64,000 nucleotides of DNA, from the NCBI GenBank assembly GCA_002375495.1, contig DFLU01000009.1:94579-158578 (forward strand), written 5' to 3'. The translations under genes and the position numbers were made by a program. This stretch comes from Flavobacteriaceae bacterium UBA3611. GTDB taxonomy: Bacteria; Bacteroidota; Bacteroidia; Flavobacteriales; Flavobacteriaceae. Positions 16,740 through 25,410 of the stretch are shown piece by piece (positions within the stretch are counted from its first letter, which is position 1; every line of letters starts with the position of its first letter). The notes under the pieces are model-generated. The model did no database searches, was not told the origin of the DNA, and worked only from the letters and a program-made list of their open reading frames with translations.

Positions 16740-17948
16740 TTACGAAATTGTTATCTCCAACTGATTGGCAACGAGATCGTCAAAGGTTTCCCGTTTTCTG
16801 ATGAGATGTGCCGCGCCCTTGTACCAAAGCACTTCTGCGGGTCTGTAACGGCTGTTGTAATTGCTCGCCATAGAAAAACAATACGCTCCGGCGTTGTGGA
16901 ACGCCAAAATATCGCCTTCGGTTATTTCTGAAATACGTCGGTTATTGGCAAACGTATCGGTCTCACAAATATAGCCTACCACACTGTAAAAGCGCTCTTT
17001 TCCCTGCGGATTGCTCACATTTTCAATATGGTGTTGTGCGTTGTACAACATCGGGCGGATGAGGTGGTTAAAGCCACTGTCTACCTGTGCGAAAACGGTT
17101 GAGGTGGTTTGCTTGATCACATTTACCTTTGTGAGAAATTTACCTGCTTCACTCACCAAGAATTTACCAGGCTCAAAGGCAAGGGTAAGTTCTTTTCCGT
17201 AGGTTTCACAGAACTCGTTAAAGCGTTGTGTAAGTTTTTCCCCTAACTCGTTTACGTTGGTTTCAATATCGCCTTCCTTGTAAGGCACTTTGAATCCGCT
17301 ACCAAAATCGATGAATTCTAAATTACTGAACTTAGCTGCCGTTTCGAATAAAATTTCCGAAGCATAAAGAAACACATCAATATCTAAAATGTCGCTACCC
17401 GTGTGCATGTGGATACCGTTAATGTGCATGCCCGTATTTTCCACGATACGCGCCAACAGCGGAACTTGATGTATGGAAATCCCGAATTTACTATCTATAT
17501 GCCCTACGGAAATGTTCGTGTTTCCTCCTGCCATGACATGCGGATTGATACGTACACACACAGGAGTTTTTGGGTGCTTGGCACCAAATTGTTCTAAGAT
17601 AGAAAGATTGTCGATGTTGATTTGCACGCCCAGCGCTGCCGCCTCTTCCAATTCTTCTAGAGAAACACCATTGGGTGTAAAAATAATATCAGATGCCGGA
17701 ACTCCAGCTTTTAAAGCCAGCTGAACCTCTTGTATAGACACCGTGTCCATTCCACAACCAAAACTGTGCAATAATTTTAACACCGAAATATTAGAAAGAG
17801 CCTTAACTGCATAATGAAATTGTACCTTTTTGACTCCCTTAAATGCCTTTGCCAAACGTTTGTATTGCGCTTCCATGATAGAGGCGTCATAAACATAAAC
17901 TGGGTTTCCAAATTCTTGGGCTATGGCCAAAAGGTCTTGGTGTGTCAT
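16740..17948 (-). CDS. lysA: Diaminopimelate decarboxylase
   Basis: Last step of lysine synthesis: PLP-dependent decarboxylation of meso-diaminopimelate to L-lysine. It is 402 residues, a normal length. Fold-type III TIM barrel with PLP-binding Lys49 in HYAVKALSN, the HMHTGSD phosphate/active-site loop (His182), FEPGKFLVSEAG, and CETDTF containing the inter-subunit catalytic Cys. The C-terminal beta-barrel has a GAYCFSMASNYNSR pattern (Tyr of the substrate pocket). It is divergent from the immunophilin fusion gene; no lysine-riboswitch-like structure was recognised in the 177-base intergenic region. Confidence 0.97.
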   Translation of the reverse strand: MTHQDLLAIAQEFGNPVYVYDASIMEAQYKRLAKAFKGVKKVQFHYAVKALSNISVLKLLHSFGCGMDTVSIQEVQLALKAGVPASDIIFTPNGVSLEELEEAAALGVQINIDNLSILEQFGAKHPKTPVCVRINPHVMAGGNTNISVGHIDSKFGISIHQVPLLARIVENTGMHINGIHMHTGSDILDIDVFLYASEILFETAAKFSNLEFIDFGSGFKVPYKEGDIETNVNELGEKLTQRFNEFCETYGKELTLAFEPGKFLVSEAGKFLTKVNVIKQTTSTVFAQVDSGFNHLIRPMLYNAQHHIENVSNPQGKERFYSVVGYICETDTFANNRRISEITEGDILAFHNAGAYCFSMASNYNSRYRPAEVLWYKGAAHLIRKRETFDDLVANQLEITIS

Positions 17949-18095
17949 TGTGTACTTTTTTTGGTTGAAAATTTAAGGGGGTAAAAGTAGTACCTCCTGT
18001 ACAACAGCTTCTTAAAGTTTTTATAAAATTTTAAATAAAACTTGTATTTACGAGCATGAACCAAATGGTAGGGAATATTTTGTGCTTAGTTTTTG

Positions 18096-18103
18096 TACCT
18101 TTG
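18096..18103 (+). promoter_or_regulatory. Candidate -7 box for the immunophilin fusion gene
   Basis: TACCTTTG fits TAnnTTTG, 22 bases before the start codon at 18126. No -33 TTG at the right spacing was found. Confidence 0.35.
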
Positions 18104-18125
18104 CACCCAATTTAAAAACGAAAAA

Positions 18126-19061
18126 ATGCAAGACGGAATCTACGCAAAGATTACTACTGAAAAAGGAGAAATACTTGGGCAATTGTTTTACGAAAAAACA
18201 CCGGGAACGGTGGCTAATTTTGTGGCACTGGCCGAAGGAAATCTCGATAATGAAGCCAAACCACAAGGAACACCTTACTACGACGGATTGAAATTTCACC
18301 GAGTGATTCCAGACTTTATGATCCAAGGGGGTGACCCACAGGGTACAGGAGCTGGCGGACCAGGATATAAATTTGACGACGAGTTCCACAAAGAATTGCG
18401 CCACGATACCCCAGGCGTATTTTCGATGGCAAATGCAGGTCCAGGTACCAATGGAAGCCAGTTTTTTATTACCCATGTGGCTACGCCATGGTTAGACGAT
18501 AAGCATACCGTATTCGGAAAAGTATTGGAAGGCCAGGATGTTGTAGACAGTGTTACGCAAGGCGACACCATGCAAAAGGTTGAAATTATACGTCAAGGTG
18601 CCGATGCAGAAGCTTGGAATGCTGTAGAAACCTTCCGTAAGTTCAATGGTGCAAAAGCAGAACGGGAAGCCGCTGCAAAGAAGGCGCAAGAAGAGTTGCT
18701 AACTTCTATTTCTGAAGGCTTTGAAGAAACTGAGAGCGGTCTGCGTTACCAAATCATCCAAAAAGGTGACGGTGCCAAAGCAAAAGCTGGTAATACAGTA
18801 TCGGTACATTATAAAGGAATGTTTCCAGACGGAGGCGTGTTTGATTCGTCTTACAAAAGAGGTAATCCTATCGAATTTCCAGTAGGAATGGGGAACGTGA
18901 TTGCTGGATGGGACGAAGGAATTCAATTGCTTCATGTAGGTGACAAAGCAAGATTTGTAATCCCAAGTCACTTAGGCTACGGGGCGCAAGGAGCTGGCGG
19001 TGTGATTCCACCGAATGCAACATTGGTTTTCGATGTAGAATTAATGGATGTGAAAGCATAG
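18126..19061 (+). CDS. Dual-family peptidylprolyl isomerase: cyclophilin-FKBP fusion
   Basis: The start is placed at MQDGIYAKI (18126) because the cyclophilin domain begins there; 311 residues. Residues about 4-155 are a cyclophilin: FHRVIPDFMIQGGDPQG (catalytic Arg and hydrophobic pocket), NGSQFFITH and WLDDKHTVFGKV. A charged Ala/Glu-rich helical linker (about 170-200) leads to a complete FKBP domain (about 220-311) with VHYKGMFPDGGVFDSSYKRG, VIAGWDEGIQLLHVGDKA and GYGAQGAGGVIPPNATLVFDVEL. Both active sites look intact. No signal peptide is seen, so it is probably a cytoplasmic folding catalyst. Cyclophilin/FKBP fusions are known in a few lineages including flavobacteria. It has its own terminator. 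Confidence 0.93.
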   Translation: MQDGIYAKITTEKGEILGQLFYEKTPGTVANFVALAEGNLDNEAKPQGTPYYDGLKFHRVIPDFMIQGGDPQGTGAGGPGYKFDDEFHKELRHDTPGVFSMANAGPGTNGSQFFITHVATPWLDDKHTVFGKVLEGQDVVDSVTQGDTMQKVEIIRQGADAEAWNAVETFRKFNGAKAEREAAAKKAQEELLTSISEGFEETESGLRYQIIQKGDGAKAKAGNTVSVHYKGMFPDGGVFDSSYKRGNPIEFPVGMGNVIAGWDEGIQLLHVGDKARFVIPSHLGYGAQGAGGVIPPNATLVFDVELMDVKA

Positions 19062-19090
19062 TTCAAAACTTGTTGAGAACAACTTGAGAA

Positions 19091-19118
19091 AACGCCTTGG
19101 GAAACCGAGGCGTTTTTT
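19091..19118 (+). terminator. Rho-independent terminator
   Basis: AACGCCTTGG (19091-19100), loop GAAA, CCGAGGCGTT (19105-19114, one G-U pair), then a T run. A strong tetraloop hairpin ending the immunophilin fusion transcript. Confidence 0.92.
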
Positions 19119-19129
19119 AATTTCGTGCT

Positions 19130-19663
19130 ATGGATATAAAAAAGTTACAATACCCGATTGGCCCGTTTCAGGTTCCTTCTGAAATTTCGGAAAACGACCT
19201 TCAAGAGGCCATAACCATTCTAGATATTTTTCCGGAGAAGCTTCGGCTCTTAGTGTCCCAGCTTCCGCAGAAAACACTACAGCAACCCTACCGCCCAGAA
19301 GGATGGACCATTCAACAATTAGTGCACCATATTGCCGATAGCCATCACAACAGCTATATTCGTTTTAAGTGGGCGCTTACTGAGGACAATCCGAAAATTA
19401 AAGCATACAACGAGAAAGAATGGGCGTCTCTGGGCGATTACCATACCATGCCCATTGTTTGGTCTTTAATGCATTTGGAGGCAGTTCACCACAAACTTGT
19501 GTACCTTTTGAATACCCTCACAGAAGCACAGTGGAACCGCACCTATCAGCATCCAGATAAAGATGGCCCTTCTTCGCTAAAAGAAACTGCTTTACTATAT
19601 GCATGGCACAGCATGCACCATTATGCGCATATAAAAAATGCCTTAGACCGCTTAGAAAACTAA
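19130..19663 (+). CDS. YfiT/DinB-like putative bacillithiol-S-transferase or metal-dependent hydrolase
   Basis: A 177-residue protein of the DinB-like four-helix family, YfiT branch (starts DIKKLQYPIGPF). Putative metal ligands are His residues in LVHHIADSHHN and in the C-terminal HSMHHYAHI, the usual three-His nickel/zinc site. Related Bacillus proteins transfer bacillithiol or are annotated as metal-dependent hydrolases; the real substrate here is unknown. The start codon lies 11 bases after the terminator T run, so transcription must begin within or just after that hairpin or depend on readthrough. Confidence 0.85.
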   Translation: MDIKKLQYPIGPFQVPSEISENDLQEAITILDIFPEKLRLLVSQLPQKTLQQPYRPEGWTIQQLVHHIADSHHNSYIRFKWALTEDNPKIKAYNEKEWASLGDYHTMPIVWSLMHLEAVHHKLVYLLNTLTEAQWNRTYQHPDKDGPSSLKETALLYAWHSMHHYAHIKNALDRLEN

Positions 19664-19759
19664 CACGTGCCTCTGCAATATAGCGGGTTCGATTATTTGT
19701 TAACGGTATGTTAGCGCATGTGTTATACCAAGGATTCTTCTTTATCTTTAAAAGAAAAA

Positions 19760-19972
19760 ATGATTAAAGAAGGAACAAAAGTGCAATGGAAGTGGGGCAA
19801 TGGCACCGCAACTGGGAAAGTAATCAACACGTTTACTGAAAAAGTTACCAAAACAATTAAGGGAAACGATGTGACCCGAGAGGGGGAAACTGACAATAAA
19901 GCCCTTTATATTGAGCAGGAAGATGGTGATACCGTGTTGAAGTTAGAAAGTGAAGTCTCCCGCGCCGATTAA
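19760..19972 (+). CDS. DUF2945 (HVA1-like Tudor-type) small protein
   Basis: The start is placed at MIKEGTKVQWKWG, giving 70 residues, because the conserved domain begins there and the upstream in-frame residues are unlike it. Small soluble beta-barrel of the DUF2945/hypervirulence-associated Tudor family: VQWKWGNGTATGKV is the diagnostic first strand pair, then ALYIEQEDGDTVLKLESEV. No catalytic residues are known. It may bind nucleic acid or protein; function unknown. TATCTTTA at 19743-19750, just before the start, is a poor -7 candidate. Confidence 0.85.
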   Translation: MIKEGTKVQWKWGNGTATGKVINTFTEKVTKTIKGNDVTREGETDNKALYIEQEDGDTVLKLESEVSRAD

Positions 19973-20029
19973 TTTTACGATCGCTATTTGATTTGAACTT
20001 TTGCTGCCGTATCTTTAAAGAAAGAAAAT

Positions 20030-20653
20030 ATGGCTATGGCACAATTCATTAAAATTTACGAAGAAAACCCGAATCCGAAAGACATCAAAAAAGTAGTTGA
20101 TGTGCTTCGGAATGGAGGTTTGGTAATCTACCCCAGCGATACGGTGTACGCTTTGGGCTGCGATATTACTAATAATAGGGCACTAGAACGAGTGGCTTTG
20201 CTGAAAGGCGTCAAGATGGAAAAAGCGAATTTTTCTTTTGTATGTGAAGATTTGAGCAACCTAAGCGATTATGTAAGACAAATAGATTCTGCTACGTTTA
20301 AGTTGCTGAAACGGGCGTTGCCAGGGCCTTATACCTTTATTTTACCCGGAAACAACAACCTGCCTACGGTGTTTAAGAAAAAGAAGGAAGTAGGGATACG
20401 GGTGCCAGACAATGCGATTGCCCGAGCGTTGGTTAGCGGTTTGGGGAATCCGATTATTTCTACCTCTATTAAAGACGAAGATGAGGTGATTGAATACACT
20501 ACAGATCCTGAATTGATTTTTGAAAAATGGGAGAAGTTAGTCGATGTGGTGATTGATGGTGGCTATGGAGGAAATATTGCTTCAACCGTGATAGATCTTA
20601 CCGGAAGTGAGCCTGAACTGATTCGAGAGGGTAAGGGTAGCTTAGAGATTTAA
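20030..20653 (+). CDS. L-threonylcarbamoyladenylate synthase-type protein (TsaC/Sua5/YciO family)
   Basis: A 207-residue YrdC-fold protein. TsaC/Sua5 enzymes make threonylcarbamoyl-AMP from Thr, bicarbonate and ATP for the t6A37 modification of tRNAs. Seen: the KxR/T-like start of the fold near GGLVIYPSDTVYALGCD (about 30-46), FSFVCEDLSNLSDYV, and LPGPYTFILPG, the family signature. The text MEKANFSFVCEDLS resembles the YciO subgroup more than classical TsaC, where the motif is KxRPxxKP, so tRNA modification is likely but not certain. Two Met codons (residues 1 and 3) could start it. Confidence 0.82.
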   Translation: MAMAQFIKIYEENPNPKDIKKVVDVLRNGGLVIYPSDTVYALGCDITNNRALERVALLKGVKMEKANFSFVCEDLSNLSDYVRQIDSATFKLLKRALPGPYTFILPGNNNLPTVFKKKKEVGIRVPDNAIARALVSGLGNPIISTSIKDEDEVIEYTTDPELIFEKWEKLVDVVIDGGYGGNIASTVIDLTGSEPELIREGKGSLEI

Positions 20654-20660
20654 AATAAAA

Positions 20661-20692
20661 AACCCGACACATATATGTCGGGTTCTTTGTTT
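20661..20692. terminator. Bidirectional terminator between two convergent genes
   Basis: AACCCGACACAT / ATGTCGGGTT forms a near-perfect palindrome at 20661-20684, with T-rich sequence on the right and an A run on the left. It can serve both the TsaC-like gene and the minus-strand OmpA gene. Confidence 0.85.
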
Positions 20693-20708
20693 TATTTTAG
20701 AAAGCAGA

Positions 20709-21572
20709 TTATTGACCGCCTTCTTGGCTTAATTCTTCCATTGATGTTTCTACCATTTCGTAGAATTGGTCGATTTTAGGTAATACATAGATTTTTGTTC
20801 TACGGTTAATCGATTTGTTCTCGGCAGAGGTGTTAGGTACTTTCGGTACAAATTCACCACGTCCTGCAGCGATTAACTGTCCCGGGTTCGCACCAAGGTT
20901 CACGAGCTCACGTACAATAGCAGTCGCACGTTTTGCACTTAAATCCCAGTTGTCTAACAACACACCACTTTTATAAGGTACATTGTCTGTGTGTCCTTCA
21001 ACCAATGCTTCAAACTCAGGCTTATCGTTGATTACTTTTGCAACTTTAGCTAAGATTTCAGAAGCCCTAGGTGTAATGTTGTAGCTTCCGCTCTTAAAGA
21101 GTACTTTGTCACTAAGCGAAATAAAAACAACTCCTTTTTCAACATTAATTTCAATGTCTTCATCGTCTAAGCCAACTTCTTTTTTCAAGCTGGTCACAAT
21201 AGCCAAGGTTACACTGTCTTTTCGTGTAAGCGCATCTTGAAGTCTTCTAATGGTCAAGTCTTTTTCTTGAAGACTCTCTAACGATTTTTCAAGGTTAGCC
21301 GCACCTTTTTTAGTAAGGTCTGTAAAATCACCAATTTGTCTAATAAGATCTCCGTTAGTGGCGTTCAATGATGCTACCTGACTCTTTAAGCTTTCGTTTT
21401 GTGCTCTCAAACCAGAGCGTTCTTCTAAGCAGTCGTTTAACTTTACAGTAGCTGTATTTAATAAGTCTTGGGTTTTCTGTTGCTTGGTCTCCAGTTCTGC
21501 GTATTTCTTTTTAGAAACACATGACGTAAAAAATAACCCAGAACAAAGGGCCAACACTATTAATTTTTTCAT
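20709..21572 (-). CDS. OmpA-family peptidoglycan-binding lipoprotein
   Basis: A 287-residue protein. A lipoprotein signal peptide ends FFTSC (Cys18), a Gln/Glu/Lys-rich coiled coil spans about 22-125, and an OmpA-like C-terminal domain covers about 145-280. The peptidoglycan-binding signature includes VEGHTDNVPY at 191-200, LSAKRA, and NRRTKIYV near the end. It should tether the outer or inner membrane to the cell wall. The coiled-coil plus OmpA layout is close to MotB/YiaD-like flavobacterial lipoproteins. TAATTTTG on the minus strand (21633-21626) is a good -7 box 54 bases upstream of the start. Confidence 0.93.
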   Translation of the reverse strand: MKKLIVLALCSGLFFTSCVSKKKYAELETKQQKTQDLLNTATVKLNDCLEERSGLRAQNESLKSQVASLNATNGDLIRQIGDFTDLTKKGAANLEKSLESLQEKDLTIRRLQDALTRKDSVTLAIVTSLKKEVGLDDEDIEINVEKGVVFISLSDKVLFKSGSYNITPRASEILAKVAKVINDKPEFEALVEGHTDNVPYKSGVLLDNWDLSAKRATAIVRELVNLGANPGQLIAAGRGEFVPKVPNTSAENKSINRRTKIYVLPKIDQFYEMVETSMEELSQEGGQ

Positions 21573-21625
21573 TGTTTTTATTTTAAGTTGTTTGTTTTAA
21601 TAGGTTTAGAAAATTAATTCTAGAC

Positions 21626-21633
21626 CAAAATTA
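21626..21633 (-). promoter_or_regulatory. Candidate -7 box for the OmpA lipoprotein gene
   Basis: On the minus strand this reads TAATTTTG, a full TAnnTTTG match; no well-spaced -33 TTG was found. Confidence 0.4.
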
Positions 21634-21683
21634 TGAAATGAATGCTCATGTATTGTACGATTAACAATACTTTAAGTAAAATA

Positions 21684-22679
21684 TTATTTCAATTGGTTGT
21701 AGAATTTTTCACCCTTTAAGAAATAAGCGATTACAACAGAATTGATCTCAGAATACTTCAAATTGCTGGCCCAATTTTTTCGTTTCCGTAGAAATTTCGG
21801 TAGTAGTGCATAAAAGCTGAAATGCGCTCTCAAGATGGCGAAAAAATGATTTCCTTTTCCTTGAAGCAAAAACTGTATTCCTGCAAACGCATCGAGCACC
21901 AAACGTTGAAAAATTCGCCACCAAACAACACTTCCTTTTACGTTTTTTACCAACATTAGCAGCGTATTTCTAAAATTGTAGAAGGTCTTTTGTGCGTTTG
22001 CCGCACCAAGCGTTGCTCCGCCCACATGAAAAACCGTAGAAGCTCCCACATATTTTACAATTCCTCCTTTTGCCTGAAGTCGCCAACAAAGATCGATCTC
22101 TTCCTGATGGGCAAAGAAATCGGCATCCAATCCGCCTACCGCCCTAAAAGCATGGCTGCTTACAAAAAGACATGCTCCCGAAGCCCAGAATATCGTTGTG
22201 GTATCATTGTACTGGCCTCGATCTTCTTCAAGGGTGTTGAAAATTCGACCACGGCAATAGGGATACCCTAGTTTATCTACAAATCCGCCCGCCGCTCCGG
22301 CATATTCAAAATGTGTTTTTTTGTTGAAATCTAATATTTTGGGTTGGGCAGCGACCAATTGGTCATCATTTTTAAATGCTGAAAGGACAGGGGCCAGCCA
22401 GTTTTCGGTGACTGCTACGTCGCTATTCAGTAGCACAAATATTTCTTCGGAAAGGTTCGCTAAGGCGTCATTGTATCCTTTGGCATAGCCACCATTTTCT
22501 GTGTTCTTGATGATCTGTACCGTCGGAAAATGCGCCGAAACATACGCAAGCGAATCGTCTGTAGACGCGTTATCTGCCACATATACTGTCGCTCCTTCCG
22601 AATACTGTACAACCGAGGGGAGAAACTGCTCTAAAAGCGCTTTTCCATTCCAATTTAAAATAACGACTGCTGTAGTCAT
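21684..22679 (-). CDS. Glycosyltransferase family 2 (rhamnosyltransferase-like)
   Basis: A 331-residue GT-A-fold glycosyltransferase using a nucleotide-sugar donor, probably in polysaccharide or lipid-linked glycan synthesis. Seen: VVILNWNGKALLEQFLPS at the N-terminus, nucleotide-binding DNASTDDS at 36-43, LLNSDVAV (the DxD-equivalent region) near 83-90, and QEEIDLCWRLQAKGG, the acceptor/catalytic-base motif of GT2 enzymes of the WbbL/rhamnosyltransferase type. A hydrophobic C-terminal segment suggests membrane contact. No neighbouring glycan cluster points to the product. The 111 bases beyond its start hold a dispersed repeat copy. Confidence 0.92.
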   Translation of the reverse strand: MTTAVVILNWNGKALLEQFLPSVVQYSEGATVYVADNASTDDSLAYVSAHFPTVQIIKNTENGGYAKGYNDALANLSEEIFVLLNSDVAVTENWLAPVLSAFKNDDQLVAAQPKILDFNKKTHFEYAGAAGGFVDKLGYPYCRGRIFNTLEEDRGQYNDTTTIFWASGACLFVSSHAFRAVGGLDADFFAHQEEIDLCWRLQAKGGIVKYVGASTVFHVGGATLGAANAQKTFYNFRNTLLMLVKNVKGSVVWWRIFQRLVLDAFAGIQFLLQGKGNHFFAILRAHFSFYALLPKFLRKRKNWASNLKYSEINSVVIAYFLKGEKFYNQLK

Positions 22680-22728
22680 ATTATTCGATACAATTTATTG
22701 CTAGAGCCAACACTTTTGGTAGCTGAAG

Positions 22729-22765
22729 TGTCACACTGAGCTGAGTCGAAGTGCTGTCGATGTGC
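22729..22765 (-). repeat. Dispersed 37-bp intergenic repeat, copy 1
   Basis: Read on the minus strand this begins GCACATCGACAGCACTTCGA and ends GCTCAGTGTGACA. It matches 33 of 37 positions with the plus-strand copy at 63793-63829. It lies between the glycosyltransferase start and the M14 peptidase end. Confidence 0.8.
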
Positions 22766-22790
22766 TCTCGAAACTAGCATCATCAATGTA

Positions 22791-25307
22791 TTACATTTCG
22801 TCTCCAAAAAATATAGCGTTCATCAATAATTTATTGGTACCATACCAAAAAGCCCTGAAGTTGGTGTTGTCTGTAAAATAAATTACTTGTCCACGACCTA
22901 ATCCGCCTGTTTTAAAAGGAACGGTGTTCTTAAGTTCTTCCAATCGCGGATTTGAAATATAACCTGCCATGAGCGGAGACCCTGTGTATTGTATCGGGTT
23001 ATTGTAGCTGTTCTCATCTGCCGCTACAAAGAGGGTTGTATTTCTGAACATTGGCAATGTATTATTTTTGTATCCAAACGCAATAGGGTGGGAGCGGTCT
23101 AATTTGGTCTCGAAAATTGCACCACCAATACCTTTGGCTCCAAAATAATTGCGACGTTGCTCAAAAGTGATTCCCTTGGCTGTATCTTGAGCTGTTTTGA
23201 ATTTCATTTTTAAAAATTCATTGCTGTTTAAATAACGCCCGGCACTTCTGTAAGCTATCAAAGTACCTCCGTTGCGAACCCATGTTTTTAGCTTTTCGGT
23301 ATCGTCTTTATCTAAGCCGCCACCCCAGCTTGCCGGCATGATGATATCGGTATAACTGCTCAAATCTAAGTAGCCAAAACTGTCGGTATCCAGTTTTGTT
23401 ATGTGCATATCGTATCGTGTGTCGAACAAATGCCAAATCTCACCAGCGTCATACGGGTTGATTCCGCCGCCAACTAAAATAGCAACCTTAGGCATTTCTA
23501 CAGCACGAAACTGGCCGCTACCTAGGTCGATACCCTGAGTGAGGCCGGTTTGTACTCCTGTGAATGTTACACCTGTTTCCTTACTTACTTTTGCCAGAAA
23601 GTTGTTCAGTTCTGTGCCTTGCATTTTTTGGTTCTGAACCGGAATCATAACCGTTCCATAATCGTATTGCTTGTTTTCAAGGCTGAATGGCGACATACCT
23701 ACCTTTGCCCGTAATTCTTTTTTGAGGATCATATTAAGGGCTTTCGGACTGTAATATTCGTGCCATTCCATTAAATAGGCGTAGTTAGACATGTTTGGCG
23801 CCGTAGGTGTCTTCATCTCCAAATCGTTTATTTTGACTCCTGCCTGTGCCATGGTGGCATTTTCGTTGTAATCGAGGTTAAAAGCCAATGGAAGCGTCCA
23901 TGCTGAAACATCGTAGAAGAGGCTGTCTTGAAAAGACGTTCGTTTTTCGAACATTGCCTTTACCAAGCGATGTTGTCTCTGGTTCTTCGGAATAAGGTAA
24001 CTAGCTCCTTTTTTATAATTCGTACCATCTTTGCTGAAATCGGCTTTGATTTCATGAACGTCTATTTTATGACGCTTTAAAATTTCCGCTAGATGAAATG
24101 CCTTTGCTGCATCTTTTTCATCTCCAAATACAATGGCTCCCGAAGTTGCCTCATTACGCGCATCGGCATAAAAGGTTCGCTGGTAATCGAGTAATTCGGT
24201 ACGCATCCCGATGGCGGCTTCTAAAGTTGAAAGCGCTGCCGTAAACTGGTTGCGAACCGTAAACGGAAACGTAAGGATACCGTTTTCACTTTCTTGTGCA
24301 TGTCCGCGTGACGAAGCTTGCTCAAAAAGAATCCCGATTCCACCATTGATGTCTGGGAATGTACTACCCTTTCCGTAGTAGAAATCGTCAAAATTTTCTT
24401 CGGTATAGTAAAAACTACCAATCTTATCTAACGCTTTGGCGTGGTAGGTTCCGATTTTGGCGGTAAGCTCCTGGTTCAGTTTCGGGGTAAGTGGGTGCGT
24501 TCTAGAAGGGATTCCTGGTTGGAAAAAGAAACTCGAATTGGTACCCATTTCATGGTGGTCTGTTAATATATTCGGGTACCAATGGTGAAACGTTTCAATA
24601 CGGGCACGGCTTTCTGGTAACTGAACAGGCAACCAATCGCGGTTCATATCAAACCAATAATGGTTGGTACGCCCACCTGGCCAAACTTCGTTGTATTCGC
24701 GGTCGTTCGGGTCTGGATTCACATTCTGGCTTTTGTGCATGTTGGCCCAATAGGCAAAACGCTGCAATCCGTCTGGATTTAGCGAAGGATCGAACAAGAT
24801 CACGGCATTGTTCATCAGTTCGTCAATTTTCGGACCTTGCGCTGCTGCGAGGTAGTAGGCAGCCGCCAAAGCTGCGTTTGAGCCACTGGCTTCATTGCCA
24901 TGGATAGAGAACCCTTGGTACACCACCACTGGCATAGTGGCCGTATTTTGTGAACTACCCGAACTTTCGGTAAGCGATACATGGTTCTGGCGTATATTTT
25001 CGAGATTGTTATGATTTGCTGGTGAAGTAATGGTGAGTAGCAGAAGAGGGCGCCCTTCGTACGTTGTACCTCGATTTTCAATGGTAATACGGTCGCTTGC
25101 TTCGGCGAGGGCATACATATACTGTGCTAACTTGTCGTGTGTGATATGCCATTCGCCAACCTCATGGCCAATCACGCTTTTTGGAGTAGGAATGTTTGTG
25201 TTGTATGTCACATCATTGGGTAGGTAGTAATCAAGGTCTACCACATAGTCTTGTGCTAGCACGAGGGTTGAAATAGATAGAAAGCAAAGCAGTAGAAGGT
25301 TTTTCAT
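22791..25307 (-). CDS. M14 family zinc carboxypeptidase with C-terminal GATase1-like domain
   Basis: The start is set at MKNLLLLCFL (25307), which gives a proper signal peptide ending VLAQ-D; 838 residues. Residues about 50-370 are an M14 metallocarboxypeptidase: the HxxE zinc pair at His136/Glu139 in HGNEASG, DPSLNPDGLQR, the distal HHEMG around 251, and LFEQASSRG near 345, which probably holds the catalytic Glu. The C-terminal part (about 600-760, PKVAILVGGGINPYD, then WGGGL and WVRNGGTLIAYRSA) has a class-I glutamine-amidotransferase-like fold, a frequent partner of large flavobacterial M14 enzymes. Secreted protein or peptide degradation is likely. No T9SS sorting domain is visible at the end. 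Confidence 0.92.
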   Translation of the reverse strand: MKNLLLLCFLSISTLVLAQDYVVDLDYYLPNDVTYNTNIPTPKSVIGHEVGEWHITHDKLAQYMYALAEASDRITIENRGTTYEGRPLLLLTITSPANHNNLENIRQNHVSLTESSGSSQNTATMPVVVYQGFSIHGNEASGSNAALAAAYYLAAAQGPKIDELMNNAVILFDPSLNPDGLQRFAYWANMHKSQNVNPDPNDREYNEVWPGGRTNHYWFDMNRDWLPVQLPESRARIETFHHWYPNILTDHHEMGTNSSFFFQPGIPSRTHPLTPKLNQELTAKIGTYHAKALDKIGSFYYTEENFDDFYYGKGSTFPDINGGIGILFEQASSRGHAQESENGILTFPFTVRNQFTAALSTLEAAIGMRTELLDYQRTFYADARNEATSGAIVFGDEKDAAKAFHLAEILKRHKIDVHEIKADFSKDGTNYKKGASYLIPKNQRQHRLVKAMFEKRTSFQDSLFYDVSAWTLPLAFNLDYNENATMAQAGVKINDLEMKTPTAPNMSNYAYLMEWHEYYSPKALNMILKKELRAKVGMSPFSLENKQYDYGTVMIPVQNQKMQGTELNNFLAKVSKETGVTFTGVQTGLTQGIDLGSGQFRAVEMPKVAILVGGGINPYDAGEIWHLFDTRYDMHITKLDTDSFGYLDLSSYTDIIMPASWGGGLDKDDTEKLKTWVRNGGTLIAYRSAGRYLNSNEFLKMKFKTAQDTAKGITFEQRRNYFGAKGIGGAIFETKLDRSHPIAFGYKNNTLPMFRNTTLFVAADENSYNNPIQYTGSPLMAGYISNPRLEELKNTVPFKTGGLGRGQVIYFTDNTNFRAFWYGTNKLLMNAIFFGDEM

Positions 25308-25356
25308 AGTTGATTGTGTTTTGGTAATAATTATTTTTTTGCCAAGGAAACAGTCT

Positions 25357-25391
25357 CCCGTGCTATGCCGCCCGTGAGGGCATAGCACGGG
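25357..25391. repeat. GC-rich perfect palindrome upstream of the M14 peptidase
   Basis: CCCGTGCTATGCC (25357-25369) and GGCATAGCACGGG (25379-25391) form a perfect 13-bp stem around the 9-base loop GCCCGTGAG. It is strikingly GC-rich for this AT-rich region and no T run follows in either direction. It lies 50 bases beyond the M14 start and 20 bases from the PUR terminator. It could be a REP-type element, an operator or a boundary hairpin. Confidence 0.7.
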
Positions 25392-25410
25392 GGGTGCCGT
25401 ATGGTAAAAA

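Noticed and set aside
17949..18125. Lysine riboswitch upstream of lysA
   Set aside because: The intergenic region is short and AT-rich with no multi-helix structure like the L-box; nothing conserved was recognised.
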